Shown: piece by piece, positions 12,901 through 50,070 of the stretch
Layout: every line of letters starts with the position of its first letter
How positions within the stretch are numbered: position 1 is the stretch's first letter
DNA from: Pterobdella sp. o SKG-2022
Taxonomy: Eukaryota > Annelida > Clitellata > Hirudinida > Piscicolidae
Length of the DNA: 64,000 bases
Direction of reading: 5' to 3'
Assembly: GCA_964035795.1 (NCBI GenBank)
Contig: OZ038321.1
Span: 2,475,921 to 2,539,920 of the forward strand
Program-made: the position numbers and the translations under genes
Notes under the pieces: generated by a model
Seen by the model: only the letters and a program-made list of their open reading frames with translations
Databases searched by the model: none
Told to the model about the DNA's origin: nothing

Positions 12901-15900
12901 AGCTAGATAGATAAATAGATAGATGGGTTCCAGTTTTTATTTTATTTGTTTAAATATACATGAACTATCTTTTCTATAATGATTTTTTACAATTATTTAT
13001 ATTTTAATTTTAATAAAACTTGATGTTTTTTTCTCTTTTTATTATTTTACCTCAAGCTTAAGCTTTATTTATTAATTCAAGTGGTTGATAATTCTGATTG
13101 GTTGTTTATAGGTCAACCAAACTCAGTACTTTACCCGACTTTTTGTTCTTGCAAATTCAAAAGTTCACCATGGGCGAGGATTGGCTGGAAAAAAAACTAG
13201 GTTGTTATACTATTGGTTGACTCAAGTAATAAGTATCATACTTTTATTATAGGAGTATTCACTTTATTTATTTTATTAATTTTTAGTTTTTTTTATATTT
13301 AAACATTAAATTTAAGTTTATAGTTAATCTTTGTTCTCATCGTCATCGTTTTGCGTCCGTTTCCATGCTAGCATGGGTTGTTCTAATCACTATTATTTTT
13401 TTGAATAACACGATATCATTTTTCATTAATTAGCCCCAAAAATGTGAATCATAAAAACACGATAACCTTTTAATTTTTTATCTAAGCGAAGCTTTGACGT
13501 TTTTTCTATGTCATCATCAGGTGACTTATGTATCATATTTCACTGATAAGAAACCAAAATATGATAGGAGCAAGCCCGCAACGCCGTAACAAGCATTTTA
13601 TACAATGCCTCTATCAAACATACCAACACCATTCGCTATCTGATCGAACACTATTCTTCAGCCCACTCACTTGACCATTCTCCCATTTACCCACCACCCA
13701 ACCATCCGTCCGCTAACTTATTCACCCACCCTCTTCGCCAATCTATCTACCCACCCACCTGTCAATTCATTTACCCACCAATCCGCCCATCCACCCACCA
13801 ATCCGCTCATCCACCCACCAATCCGCTCATCCACCCACCAATCCGCCCATCCACCCACCAACCCGCCCATCCACCCACCAACCCGCCCATCCACCCACCA
13901 ACCCGCCCATCCATCCACCAACCCGCCCATCCACCCACCCACCCGCCCATCCATCTACCCACCCAACTGACCATCCATCTCCCCACTCAACCATCTACCC
14001 ACCCACCCATCAATCCATTCACTACACACTCCAACTCCGCCCTTTCTTTCTCCAACCAGACATCAGCTTGCAAGTGCCAGACCTCATAGACCTGGCTTGT
14101 CTGAGAGGCAGTGGTAGGCAGCCTGGTGAGGAGGACTTGCCTGAGTCACCTGTGCAAGGTTTGCCGCTGGTTGTAATGATGATGGTGTCAGTGGTGATAA
14201 TAATAATAAAAATAATAATAATTAAAGTAATAATTATAAAACTAATATATTTTTCAATAGTTACAATGATAATGGTAACAACAATGTTCATAATACTATT
14301 TAACTAGCTATCCACCCAATTACTAACTAATTATCCACCTAGTCACCTCACAACATCATAATAAAACCAAAATTAACAACAAATCTAAACCCCCCAACAA
14401 GTTGCCAACTTAATAAGCATTTACAACACCATAACGAATCATACTCAACAAAAAACCATCCAGCTACCATAACGAATCATACTCAACAACAAATCATCCA
14501 CTAACCATAACGAATCTTTTTCAACAACAAACCATAAACAGCAGTTACTTCACAACATTATATGAATATAATTAGCTTCTACAAACCAAACCACTAACAG
14601 CTATTAACTATCGTACTACATTTTAAAACAATTATTGATATTATATGCCAATCTGGTTAGATTATACTGCTTTGCATGTCCAAGTGACTGAGGTTGAAAG
14701 CAGTCGGCCTAGAATATTGATACTATTATAGAGTAATCAACAAAAAAGATCCAAATAAATGAAATCAACTACTCCAACCAGCAACGCCCGCAGTAACTAT
14801 CGACACTAGCATTGTTTCGCAGCTGATGGAGATGGGGTTTCCATTGGAAGGGTCGAGGAGGGCAGCCTACCACACCAGTGGTCAAGGCTTCGAAGCTGCA
14901 GTCAATTGGGTCATGGAGCATAGTGGTGATCCTGGTTGGTCGTTTTGTTTGTTTTTTTTATTTTTTAGTTCAGTTTCTTATTTTGTGTATTTTTGTTTTT
15001 AGTTTTTGTGTGTTTTCATATTTTAGTATCTTTACCCTTCTTTCTTTTATAGTTTTTTCAGTTTTTTTTTATTTATTGTTTTCTATTTGCTAGTTTTATA
15101 TTTTCGATTTCACATTCCTATTTTGTTTATTTCCAACATCATCCTTCCTATTCAGTTCCATCACATTTAAAATCACAAATATGACACCTCTTAGATTTTG
15201 ACTCCGCCTTCGAACCTCCCTCCTCCAATCAGACCTCTTCCTTTATCCCTGATGTCTCACACGTTGAAATGTTACAATGCATGGGTTTCCCCAGGGATGT
15301 GTGTATCAAAGCCTTGAAATTAACTGTAGGTTTTTATTAATGAATAATAGTTTATTAATAGTCTTGGTATATGTTCCTTTACTTATTTATCTAACTTTTT
15401 CTTTTTGTCTGTTCACCTATCTATTTATCTATCTGCATTTGCGTAAACGTGGATGAATGCAGCAGAAGAAGAAGAATCTATCTATTTATCTATCTATTTT
15501 TCTGTCTCTGTTTATCTATCTATCTATCTATCTATTTGAACAAATTCATTTGCGCAAAACATCTACCCAAAAGCGATAACAAATAAAACCCCAAAGACTC
15601 ACAATTACACGAAAAAACTCGAAAAACTAATAAGTATCAAGCCATCTATAAAGCGCTTTCCCGCAGCGTCCGAAATGCCATACTCACCACTGGAGGCCAT
15701 CCACCCGCAGAACAACAGCCTTGAGGAAGCGGTAGAAAAGCTCACTTCAGAAACGATGCCTGACGACCCTCCACCCAGCCAGCAGGATTCTTTTTTCACT
15801 GATGGAACTTCGAGTAGATTATTTGCTATCCTACGTTGTAGATAAAAATACATTATTATCGTCGTCGTCGTCATCATTATAAGAAGCATTTTCATCGTCA

Positions 15901-16336
15901 CCATTATGGCATCTTCATTTTCATTATCATAAACATTATCAACATCGTCATTGTTATTAACATCATCATCATCGTTGTTTGGACGATTATAATGTAGATT
16001 TTATATCTTATGATATAAATTATTCGATTGCTCGTAATGTAACGAGAAGCTTTGTTTAATTTTATTTAAATAATGAAGATAGTGATGTCAATGATAAGGA
16101 TGATGATTATAATATTGAGTGCATACAAAAACCATTAAAACATAGAATCCACTGCAGAGTACCAGTTGCAAGCCTTCATCTCACACATGGGGTCATCTTG
16201 CAAAAGCGGCCATTATGTATGTCACATATTGAAAGGAGGTCAATGGGTCATTTATAATGATGAGAAGGTCGCCCTCTCCCACAAGCCCCCCAAAGATCTG
16301 GCATATATATACCTTTATAAGAGGGTTAAATCGTGA
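6905..16336 (+). CDS. USP5: Ubiquitin carboxyl-terminal hydrolase 5 (isopeptidase T)
   Basis: This cysteine protease disassembles unanchored polyubiquitin chains, recycling ubiquitin in cytosol and nucleus. Exons: 6905-6994, 7136-7261, 7352-7403, 7698-7813, 8233-8357, 8873-9108, 9543-9637, 9817-10013, 10345-10419, 10630-10669, 11321-11434, 11507-11590, 12161-12233, 12406-12463, 12691-12813, 13112-13200, 14060-14158, 14794-14934, 15195-15325, 15711-15813, 16158-16336. They join to 781 aa (human USP5 858). The start ATG has an in-frame TGA a few codons upstream. The zinc-finger UBP domain shows '[14 protein letters not shown]' (C191, C194), then C211 and H224 in '[12 protein letters not shown]'. 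The catalytic Cys-box is '[14 protein letters not shown]' (C327), followed by 'NKQQDAAEY', the His-box 'SGHYVCHI' (H741) and 'VIYNDEKV'. Two UBA domains lie at about 598-688. All key residues are present. The donor at 7,814 (gtcgac) is weak. A possible poly(A) signal AATAAA is at 16,419. Its closest paralogue is USP13, but the intact zinc-binding and catalytic residues favour USP5. Confidence 0.95.
7484..7545 (+). repeat. Dispersed repeat family C, 3' half (USP5 intron 3)
   Basis: It contains 'ttttggttgctttattgata' and 'cacagggtgctacttt'. The same pair of motifs occurs at 37,022-37,085 and, reversed, at 55,528-55,560, so this is the 3' half of a short dispersed element. Confidence 0.6.
7834..7970 (+). 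repeat. MITE A arm followed by a tRNA-SINE head fragment (USP5 intron 4)
   Basis: 'gaagcttttgctaag' and 'aaatcttacattatt' at about 7,839-7,876 match the palindromic repeat A arm. At 7,921-7,968, 'ttagctcagctagtagagc' is the A-box half of the tRNA-derived SINE, cut off before the B box. Confidence 0.55.
8073..8155 (+). repeat. Dispersed repeat family C, 3' half with TTAC tail
   Basis: It reads 'gttttggctgtacaaatgat', then 'aggtccacagaatgccact', ending in a short 'ttaccttacttactta' tail. It sits in USP5 intron 4. The motif order matches the copies near 7,484 and 37,022. The TTAC-type tail is notable given the large TTAC array at 34.4-36.1 kb. Confidence 0.5.
9110..9530 (+). repeat. A-rich AAT/AATA low-complexity intron
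   Basis: USP5 intron 6 is almost wholly A-rich, with imperfect AAT and AAAT units. No coding content or conserved structure is visible. Confidence 0.6.
10240..10305 (+). repeat. Dispersed repeat family C, 5' half
   Basis: It includes 'gactgttgtcaacctccgtt', then 'actgggacatgtataacagt' and 'ataatctta'. The same order recurs at 10,541 and 11,895 and, reversed, at 14,640 and 55,600. It lies in USP5 intron 8. Confidence 0.6.
10500..10600 (+). repeat. Dispersed repeat family C, 5' half (second copy)
   Basis: It begins with 'ttaggcttctataaaccaaa', which is also found as 'ttagcttctacaaaccaaac' at about 14,574, then 'gactgttatcaacc' and 'gacatgtacagcagtataat'. It ends about 30 bases before the 40-base USP5 micro-exon at 10,630. 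Confidence 0.6.
11803..11892 (+). mobile_element. LINE 3' end with (GAT)n tail
   Basis: 'caagctcctcttgaaaaggg' followed by 'cgtaaaacgatgatgatgat' matches, in sequence and order, the 3' terminus of the minus-strand LINE at 53,966-54,827 (there 'cccctcttgaaaaggtataa' and 'gtaaaacgatgatgat' on its own strand). The tail runs on as GAT/GAG repeats to about 11,892. It is a 5'-truncated insertion in USP5 intron 12. Confidence 0.6.
11893..11958 (+). repeat. Dispersed repeat family C, 5' half (third copy)
   Basis: It contains 'gttgacttctgtcacccc' and 'gggacatgtacagcagtata', ending 'atttaattagatt'. It lies directly after the GAT tail of the LINE fragment. Confidence 0.6.
12262..12396 (+). repeat. ATAATG/ATAATA microsatellite
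   Basis: Compound repeats of 'ataataatgataataatata' type fill the end of USP5 intron 13, directly upstream of the acceptor at 12,405. Long leucine- or tyrosine-rich minus-strand reading frames here are translations of the repeat. Confidence 0.85.
12827..12925 (+). repeat. (GATA)n microsatellite
   Basis: About 100 bases of 'gatagataaatagatagata' units lie at the start of USP5 intron 15, 13 bases after the exon 15 donor. Confidence 0.9.
13330..13376 (-). mobile_element. LINE 3' tail remnant (reverse)
   Basis: 'ctcatcgtcatcgttttgcg' on the plus strand is the reverse of a 'cgtaaaacgatgatgat' type LINE terminus. It runs into 'tccgtttccatgctagcatg'. It is short, so the family assignment is tentative. 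Confidence 0.4.
13385..13530 (+). repeat. Inverted-repeat MITE-like family B
   Basis: It contains 'aatgtgaatcataaaaacac', 'gcgaagctttgacg' and 'tatgtcatcatcaggtgac'. The same blocks in the same order occur at 31,620-31,700 and, reversed, at 25,325-25,440. It lies in USP5 intron 16. Confidence 0.6.
13683..14025 (+). repeat. 20-bp minisatellite (CCACCCACCAAyCCGCyCAT)
   Basis: About nine near-perfect tandem copies of a C-rich 20-base unit lie at roughly 13,775-13,955, with decayed 'cacccacc' sequence on both sides. The block is strongly C-rich on the plus strand and has almost no G, in contrast to the AT-rich surroundings. It fills the end of USP5 intron 16, up to about 35 bases before exon 17. 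Pro/Thr/His and Gly/Trp reading frames across it are repeat translations. Confidence 0.9.
14574..14715 (-). repeat. Dispersed repeat family C pieces (USP5 intron 17)
   Basis: On the plus strand, 'ttagcttctacaaaccaaac' (14,574) is followed at 14,655 by 'ggttagattatactgctttg', 'catgtcc' and 'ggttgaaagcagtcggcc'. The latter is the reverse complement of the 'gactgttgtcaacc' to 'gcagtataatc' core. Confidence 0.55.
15415..15542 (+). repeat. (CTAT)n microsatellite, interrupted
   Basis: Two CTAT/TATC runs (15,415-15,435 and 15,478-15,538) lie in USP5 intron 19, separated by a non-repetitive spacer. Confidence 0.8.
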
Positions 16337-16774
16337 ATGGGACTCGGTCATTGCATTTTGGTGATTTGTGTTGAGTATAGTTAACGTTTTTTGATTTTAT
16401 ATTATTTTTTCACTTTCGAATAAATTTAATTTGGAATTTCAATTTAATTTTTATTCAATAAAAATGAATAAAATATCAAAAATTATTGAAACTGGCGACT
16501 TTGAAATTTAAAATTATGAAAAAACTGCTGGTTTTACCACGACCGTTCACGAATGATACAAGTCTAATTTTTGAAAAAAAAATTATGAAAGCTGATACTA
16601 ACCCTTACCTAACATATCTTCACGCCGTCTAATTATGCGTAAGGTAGCATATGTTGGCATACATATATAAGTTCTCCATTACAAAGCATATGAGCTCCAG
16701 CTGAAGTAGTGAGTAACTTTCAAGAAGCATTTATGGATTAGTGGAAAGTTGACTGTTTTTGAGATTATTTTGAG
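16337..16774. other. USP5-laminin intergenic spacer
   Basis: Only 438 bases separate the USP5 stop codon from the laminin start codon, in tandem orientation. The spacer holds the likely USP5 AATAAA signal (16,419-16,424). The rest must include the laminin promoter; I see no clear TATA box or other site that I can assign. Confidence 0.5.
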
Positions 16775-43181
<26,407 letters not shown>

Positions 43182-44040
43182 TTAAATTTATTATGCTTAA
43201 TGGTATTTGAGCTTTTGTTTTAATGGAGTTAGATTACTTTAAATGTTGTTGATGAAATCTTTTGATGCATTTATTCGTTATAGGAGTTTATATATTTTAC
43301 TCATAAGTAATAGCATTTAATTTTGAACGTATTTATATATTTTCATGTAATTTTCACTCTTCATTGTGATTTTCAAAATTTCCATTCAACCAGATTTGTT
43401 AATTTTTTAAAGACACTCATCAAATAAGACCGCTTTTTTATGTTAACCCTTGGTATTATTGTGGAAATTACTGTAGATGTTTTACCAAGTCGAAGTTTAA
43501 TTTAGTATTTATAATGGCTTATAGAAGGAACTAGAGTATTTTTGTAAGAATTTAATAAAAATGATTGTTTCAAATTTGATCCAATTGATAAGAGTTTCTA
43601 CAAGTGACATTTTTCAAAATTTTAAAATTAAATTGGTATAGATATTTTCAAACTGAAGCTACAAATAGGGATTCAAAATCTTAGTTTTAATATTTAATAA
43701 TGTTTAAAATTAGGTTATTATTTATTTTTCAATAATTCTACGAGTTCTAGTGAAATCATTAAGCATTAGCATTAAATGTTAATGAAGATATTTCAAAAAT
43801 TAGTTACAAATTTCAATTTTCTTTAAATTTTTTTTTTCTGAAATTTCTTCACTTCCGTCTCCTTGATCCATAACTTCAAACCTTGAAACATATATACTAC
43901 ATGTGATATATATGACAGCAGAAGTTTAAAAGCTTGAGTTATCAAACTAACATTACATTAAAATTTCTAAATCATAACAGTGTTTTTGAACCTTGATATC
44001 CCTATATGATAACTCTTATAAACACAAACTGTAACTAAGT
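43182..44040. other. Laminin-BPI intergenic region
   Basis: It holds the laminin 3' UTR with a likely AATAAA at 43,554-43,559, then AT-rich DNA. 'catatatactacatgtgata' near 43,890 is TATA-like, but no promoter can be assigned with confidence. Confidence 0.45.
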
Positions 44041-46218
44041 ATGAGAGTGTTTGGCGTTGCAGTAATAATTTCATTAATATGTTGCCTACAAGGCCAAAGG
44101 GGTGGACTTTTGGTGCAAGTGTCCCAAAAAGGGCTTGATTATGTGTCCAATGTGGCGTTGAACTCTCTCTTCAATGAAACAAGATCTATAAAAATACAAA
44201 ATTTTGAACACACGGACGGCCCTTTCGACTTTGAACTCAAAAATATTGTGGTTGGAAATTATTGAATAAATTTAATTTTAAAAATTTAAATTTAAACAGT
44301 GAAAAACTAATTTTTGATGTGTTTCTTAAAATTCTATTTTTTTTTATTGATGAAATACTTTAAACTCACTTATTATTGGTTCCAAAAATTTATTTTGCAA
44401 GATCAAGAATTTAGAAGCACCAGAGCCTAGCATAGAGCTGTTCAAGAACAATCAAACGATCTCCTGGAAGGTTCATAGGGCTTTTTTGGCAGCATCTTTC
44501 GACTGGTCTTGGCAATACAAAACTTTTATAACTATAGGAGAATCTGGATCTGTAGACTTGTTTTTTAGATCTCTTTCTGTCGATTTTAATTTCCAACTAG
44601 ATTATGATTCTGTAAGTGGGATTCCCTTTATAAAACCGTGGAGGTGTCGTTCAGAGTTGGATGATTTGGAATTGGATTTCAATGGGGCATGGAATAGTTT
44701 TGTCTATAATATCATTGCTTAGTAAGTCTTATTTTAATGATGTAATTTTATTGCTTTTTTGTCATAAAGACGTGTTTTTCGAAACTCGATCATTTTTTAT
44801 CGCTAAAATTGTTTTCAATTAGATAAAAAAAAATTTCTAAACATAATTAGATATTAAAATGACTTCAAGTCAACCAAAAGGTATAAATAGTGTTTGAAAA
44901 CTCATTATTATTGCAATTTACTGTTATTTATTTTGAAAATCATGAGCATTCAAATAAGAAATATTAAATTTCACAAAATTTTAAAAAATTAATATGATTT
45001 CATTTTCAGCCTAGCGAAGTCTAAGATCAAATCTCACATTCTGACCACCTTCAATCAAGCCGTGATAAATGCAATAGAAACTAACGCTAACGATGAACTG
45101 AAAACAATGGATGTCAACCCGAGCGTGTTTGACGGTTTGAAGATAGAGTTCAATCTGATAGAGAACCCTAAAATTTGCGAACATTCTATAGAGTTTTTAC
45201 TTTCTGGTTGTGTCTACAATCCCACAAAACGTTCTTGCCCCACAAATTATGTCCTTCAAGTTTTTCATTCACACTTTTTGACATTTATAACATTACAAAT
45301 ATTTAAATTCATGTATTTTTTTGTTTTTTATATTTCTGATAATGATTAATGTTTTATCAGAACTTGATGGACAGAAGAGTTCAAAATCGAATGTTAGCAT
45401 TCTCTGTGTCAGAACTTTCTTTGAACCAGATTTTGAAAGTTCAATATGAAAGAGGCGACTTCCACAAAACTATTTCTAAAAACGATCTTGATGATGAAGA
45501 CAAGGTGAGAAACAAAACACTTATATTTTCTACCTTTGATTCGACCTTGGCGGTCCAAAAGGCTCAGTGGAAAGAGCTTTTTGACGTGACCCAAGCCGTC
45601 AGAGGTTCGAACTCTGCTAAGTTCGGCATTTAAATTGTTTTTATTTTATTATATTAAAAACATCACGTTATTTTGAATCTCAATAAAACCTTTCAGAAAC
45701 TTTTCCTACTAACTTGCCCGTCTGGTTTTTGCATCGGAAACTTTTTCCCAAACATGGGCGGAGATGACCAAAACTCTGAATTCGAACTTCATTTTATCCC
45801 TTCTTCATCACCAACTGTAGAAATAAGTCCTACAAAATCTATTGGAAAAATACAAGCGATTCTGAAAATATCGAGCAAAGATCCCAGAGCTCAATCATTA
45901 GCAAGCTTGTTTGCAGTCAAAACGTCCATAACTCTTATGTTGCATATGCAAGTGGAAGATAGTGCATTAAAAGTAAAAGTCACTTCTTTCACTCCAGAAT
46001 TTGATCTATCAAGTTTACCTGCGAGCGAAGATTTGAAAAATAACTTAAACTATATTGGCAACATTTTTGGGCAAAGTTTGGTTGAGAAGTTCAACGCTCA
46101 AGGAGCTATAGGGTACCCTTTGGTGAAAACCCAGCATATTGATCTTAAAAACACTCTTCTCAGTTTTGAGCAGAGTTATGTTTTTTTTAGTACTGATTTT
46201 GAATATACAGCACCATAG
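44041..46218 (+). CDS. BPI/LBP/PLUNC-family secreted lipid-binding protein
   Basis: Members of this family bind lipopolysaccharide or other lipids in a boomerang-shaped double-barrel fold; invertebrate homologues are usually linked to innate defence. Exons: 44041-44250, 44402-44721, 45010-45259, 45361-45504, 45697-46218. They join to 481 aa, close to the usual ~480. A signal peptide covers residues 1 to about 18 (hydrophobic 'VAVIISLICCL'). The mature N-terminus 'GGLLVQVSQKGLDYVSNVA' is the typical first strand and helix of the family. The second barrel starts near 'PTNYVLQ' and the ORF ends with a family-like C-terminal strand. Cysteines in 'PKICEHSIEFLLSGC' could form the conserved N-barrel disulfide. 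The exon 1 donor is chosen at gtg|gttgga; 3 bases earlier is also possible. Ligand and role are inferred from family only. It is in tandem with laminin (859 bases) and convergent with the sulfatase-like gene. Confidence 0.88.
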
Positions 46219-46995
46219 GACGATGAGGCGGATAGAATGAAAAACAATTTTGAGGTGTGCTTAACCATAAATTATTTAGTTTTTAAAAAATTTTTTTTGA
46301 ATTTTTTGAAAATTAGAAATTTTCGTTTCTCTATAGCAGCCGTTAAATTAACGTTTAAAATTACGAAAATTAAAAGAAGCAAAGTGTAAATGTTTTTAAA
46401 AAGGTAAAAATATTAAATTCGATATATTAAACTCAAAACATTTTTACATTAAATATAATTTAGAAGTTTAAATCTAGAGGTTTTTGATGGAGCTTTTAAT
46501 CACGGCATAACTTCTCAGTGGGCAACTTGTCAAACAGACTCCCCTTTATTTCCTGCTGAAACAGTTTTAAAATCAATTATATTATTCTATTCTATAAAAA
46601 CTTGATGGATTAAATTAAGAATATTTAAACCAAAAAACAATGAGGTAAACAAACACAAAGTTAATGAATACTTTTTGTTTGTTCCTTTCACTATTGTTGA
46701 CGTAAAATAGCCGGAAATCAATATAATACAATATAATATATAGTACACTAGATAATGTAAGATACTCTTACGAAAAGCTTCGTGTATTAAGTTTTTCAAT
46801 GAACCTTTCACTATTCTTTTTCAGTATTTCTCATATGAATGATGTTTTGCTTAAAAATATTTCACATAATTTATCAAATAAACGTGTTTTCCAAAATATT
46901 TTTCATAGTACAAAGAAATTTTGCAAATATCATTAAAAGTATTGAAAAACATTATATAACAGGTTTCTATCTGAAAGCCATTACTCTATAATAAC
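46219..46995. other. Convergent intergenic region with a repeat A element
   Basis: It lies between the BPI-like stop codon and the 3' end of the minus-strand sulfatase-like gene. A repeat A copy spans about 46,635-46,805, with 'gttgacgtaaaatagccgg' and 'actcttacgaaaagcttcgt'. A 90-base patch at 46,477-46,566 has locally higher GC and an open plus frame, but it matches nothing I know. Confidence 0.5.
46635..46805. repeat. Palindromic MITE-like repeat A
   Basis: It shares 'gttgacgtaaaatagcc' and 'aaatcaatataa' with the 3,540 copy on the same strand, while the hairpin arm 'tcttacgaaaagcttcgtgt' is inverted relative to that copy, as expected for a palindrome. Confidence 0.6.
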
Positions 46996-49900
46996 CTAAA
47001 TAACCTTTTCATTGGACACAAGCTTCATAATAGTATGACGTATGTTCTGATAATCAGTTTCCATATTTGAATTGATTCTCAGTTGTTCTATGGCTGAAGT
47101 TGAACTATCTTGCAGTTTTTTTGAAGGTACCACTAAAGCAAAGGGATATTCTTCGAATTTTTTCGTCTCTTTTCCTGCTCCCCCAGTCATGAAGATGGTG
47201 GTTTTAGAGAAGTCTTTCGTCTTTTGTATTAAACTTAAAAAATTCTCCAAGTCTTCATCAAACATTTTTGATTTAATAAACTTCTGAAAAACCCCGACGG
47301 CAAATTTTGGTTTATTCTCATAGGAGTTGAAGAATTCTTGCAAATAATCAAAAGCATATCGGTATGAAGGAATGTTTTTATAGGTTCTTGATTCTCGATG
47401 GTTCTTAATTGAAATCCAAAAAGGGGTCAAAATATGGCTTGTTGGAGGTCTTTGTGAATTCTGTGTGATTTATAAGATTTTCTCAACAATAGTGTATAAA
47501 TTTTTCACAATGGTGTTCAACTACATAAAAGTTTTCTCAATAGAGATGAACCAATTTTTTTATAATGGTGTTTAACCCATGAGTTGCAAGACCACTAAGT
47601 TTTCAAAAAAATAAAATAATATATTGTACATTATAACTAACAAACGTATTCAAATGGGTATTTCATAAGTTAGTTTAAAATTTCATCGGTTTATTATTTT
47701 GCATGGCCAAATATATAATCTTTGAGACATATAAATGAAGCTTAATTATCACAAAACCTGCGTATAATCACTAGTTTTTAACCATATTTTCACAAGTAGT
47801 AAAATTGATGAATATCAAATAAGGTGAACCTTATAATAATTCAAGAGAACGCATGCATCAATATTATCGGCAGCGATCAATGTTCTATAATCGTCTGGTA
47901 TCTGGTCCCATATGATAGGTTGGTCTGTGGAGCAGTTATAGAGATTTTAATTCTTCAAGCCAAACATGAAAATTTGAATGAAAACACTTTTTGGAGTTTA
48001 TTTTATTCTACGAAGCTTTCCGTAAGATGGACTTACATTATCATTTGGAGGTTTGAATATTTGTGAAAATTCTAGTTCATCTTACGAAAAGCTTTGTTTA
48101 CTAAAAGAGACTCCAAAGTGTTTTCATTTGAGTCGTAGTTGTGATTGATTTAATTGTTAGGTGTTTAAAAGAGAGTGGAGATGAAAGGAATGGTTAAGTC
48201 GGTGTTTAAGGACTGGAAGAGGTGGAAAGTGAGAGAATGTTCAAGGGAATGGAGTGGTTAAGAGATGGGTGTTGTAGTGTTTATGGTGGGTTGTAGGATG
48301 TTTTATAGTTTATACGAGTTTAGTTTTTGTTGTCGAGGTCTTAGTGTTTTGTGGTGGTAGTTGTTTGTGAGGTTGTGTGCTTGTTTCTGGAAGTTTTCTA
48401 ATCAATACTTTGTCTCTTTCATACTTGAGTTCTAGGAGTTATAGTTTTAATAGATAGAGATTTTTGTTACAAGTGTGGCGTTATCGAGTGTATGGCTAAA
48501 TTTGTTATAGAAATAAATTTTCACCGTATAAATATAAAACATTTGTTGAGTAATAAAGAAATCAATAAATTAATTAATATTTTCTTATTCTTTAAAATTA
48601 ATTGATTGTCAGTTTGAGGCTTAGCATTTTCACACTCTATTGATCTTTATAAACTTTTCAAAATTGTTAGACAGCTTTTTTGGTACAAGATTGAACGCAA
48701 TGGTTTCCAATTTTCAGACCAAAGCATTTCTAGATTCACCATCGTACCATCTTTGTGAATGTTGGGTGGTTTGTCGAATACGCATAAAAAAATATTTCAC
48801 TAAAATTCAAACAAATTAAAAAACGTTTTTTCAAAAAAATTTTCAAAAAAAAATTAGAACTGATTTTCGAAGAAAAATAGTGTGGATAAGTGAAAATAAT
48901 GCTAATGTCTTATGATAAGGCTAAACTCATCGAAAATTATAGCGGTTTTTTTGCTCAATAAATATACTAAAATTGTTTCATAAACCGATGTGAAAAATCG
49001 TTAAATAACATTTATAAGTACATTAAAACCTCCTTGAAAGTTAAAATAATATTTCAAATTTAATTTCTGGATAGTTTCTATAAATGTCTTTTTACTGATT
49101 AAATAATTAAATGTAAAAAATTTTTTAAATTAATCTTTGAAGTTTCTCTCGTCTTTAACAGCTTGAACAAAGATTACAGTGGCAATTTTAGAAATGTTTT
49201 AAAAATAATTAAAACAATTGCTTGAAAAAGTATTAATTCAAAAATCATTAGACCATAGATAATTTTTGGCACTGAAAATATTTAGAAAATGAGACAAAAA
49301 TTTATTTCAAACAACTAAGCTTTATGGTTATCTCAGAGGTTTTGATTATTAAAAATTATAAAAATTTAATCTAAGAATTTAAAAACCACTCAACTTTTCC
49401 TATAGAAGTTGATACAGTTAAACATTATATAAATTTAGTTATATGAGCTCTTACCTTTAAACAAAAGAGTTATATTCACATCACTGCTCTTGAAACCATG
49501 AAGCATTTCATAATGGCCAGCCCTTGAAAAAAACTCATGGGTTTTTTTCATATTCTTATAGAATGATTTCTTGGAAACGGAGTCGACTATCAAAAGGATG
49601 ACATTGTCATAGTCAGTTTCAGGCTTAGCTTTTCTTCCAAATAGGCTTCCAAACATATTCTTAACTAGGCCACCGCTTTCCTTCTCATGGTTGGGAATTT
49701 GGACCAAAGATTCTTCAATTCCGTATGTGTTTTTTTCATTTCCTGTAAGATGTTTTTGTATCTATAATTTTTTGCAAGTTTAAATACATGCGATGTCTTT
49801 GAAGTTAAAAAAAATATTCATATTTATATGTATATATATTTCTTTATATTTTATAATTTATTTCCATAATTTAAGTCGCTATAATTTTGAATTTCAAAAT

Positions 49901-49996
49901 ATGAAACATTATTTTAATTAATTAAAAATTTGAATTTAATATTATAATATTGATTGAATAGTAACTAAAAATAATAACAATGTTAATAATAATAAC

Positions 49997-50070
<74 letters not shown>

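Noticed and set aside
13330..13376. Resemblance of 'ccatgctagcatgggttg' to a repeat known from cephalopod genomes, hinting at the organism
   Set aside because: The match is short and such retroposon ends are widespread in invertebrates, so I do not use it to name a taxon.
46220..46252. Extension of the BPI-like protein beyond its TAG stop
   Set aside because: The ORF already ends at a family-like C-terminal strand and a total of 481 aa; the following open codons are few and lead to no conserved sequence.
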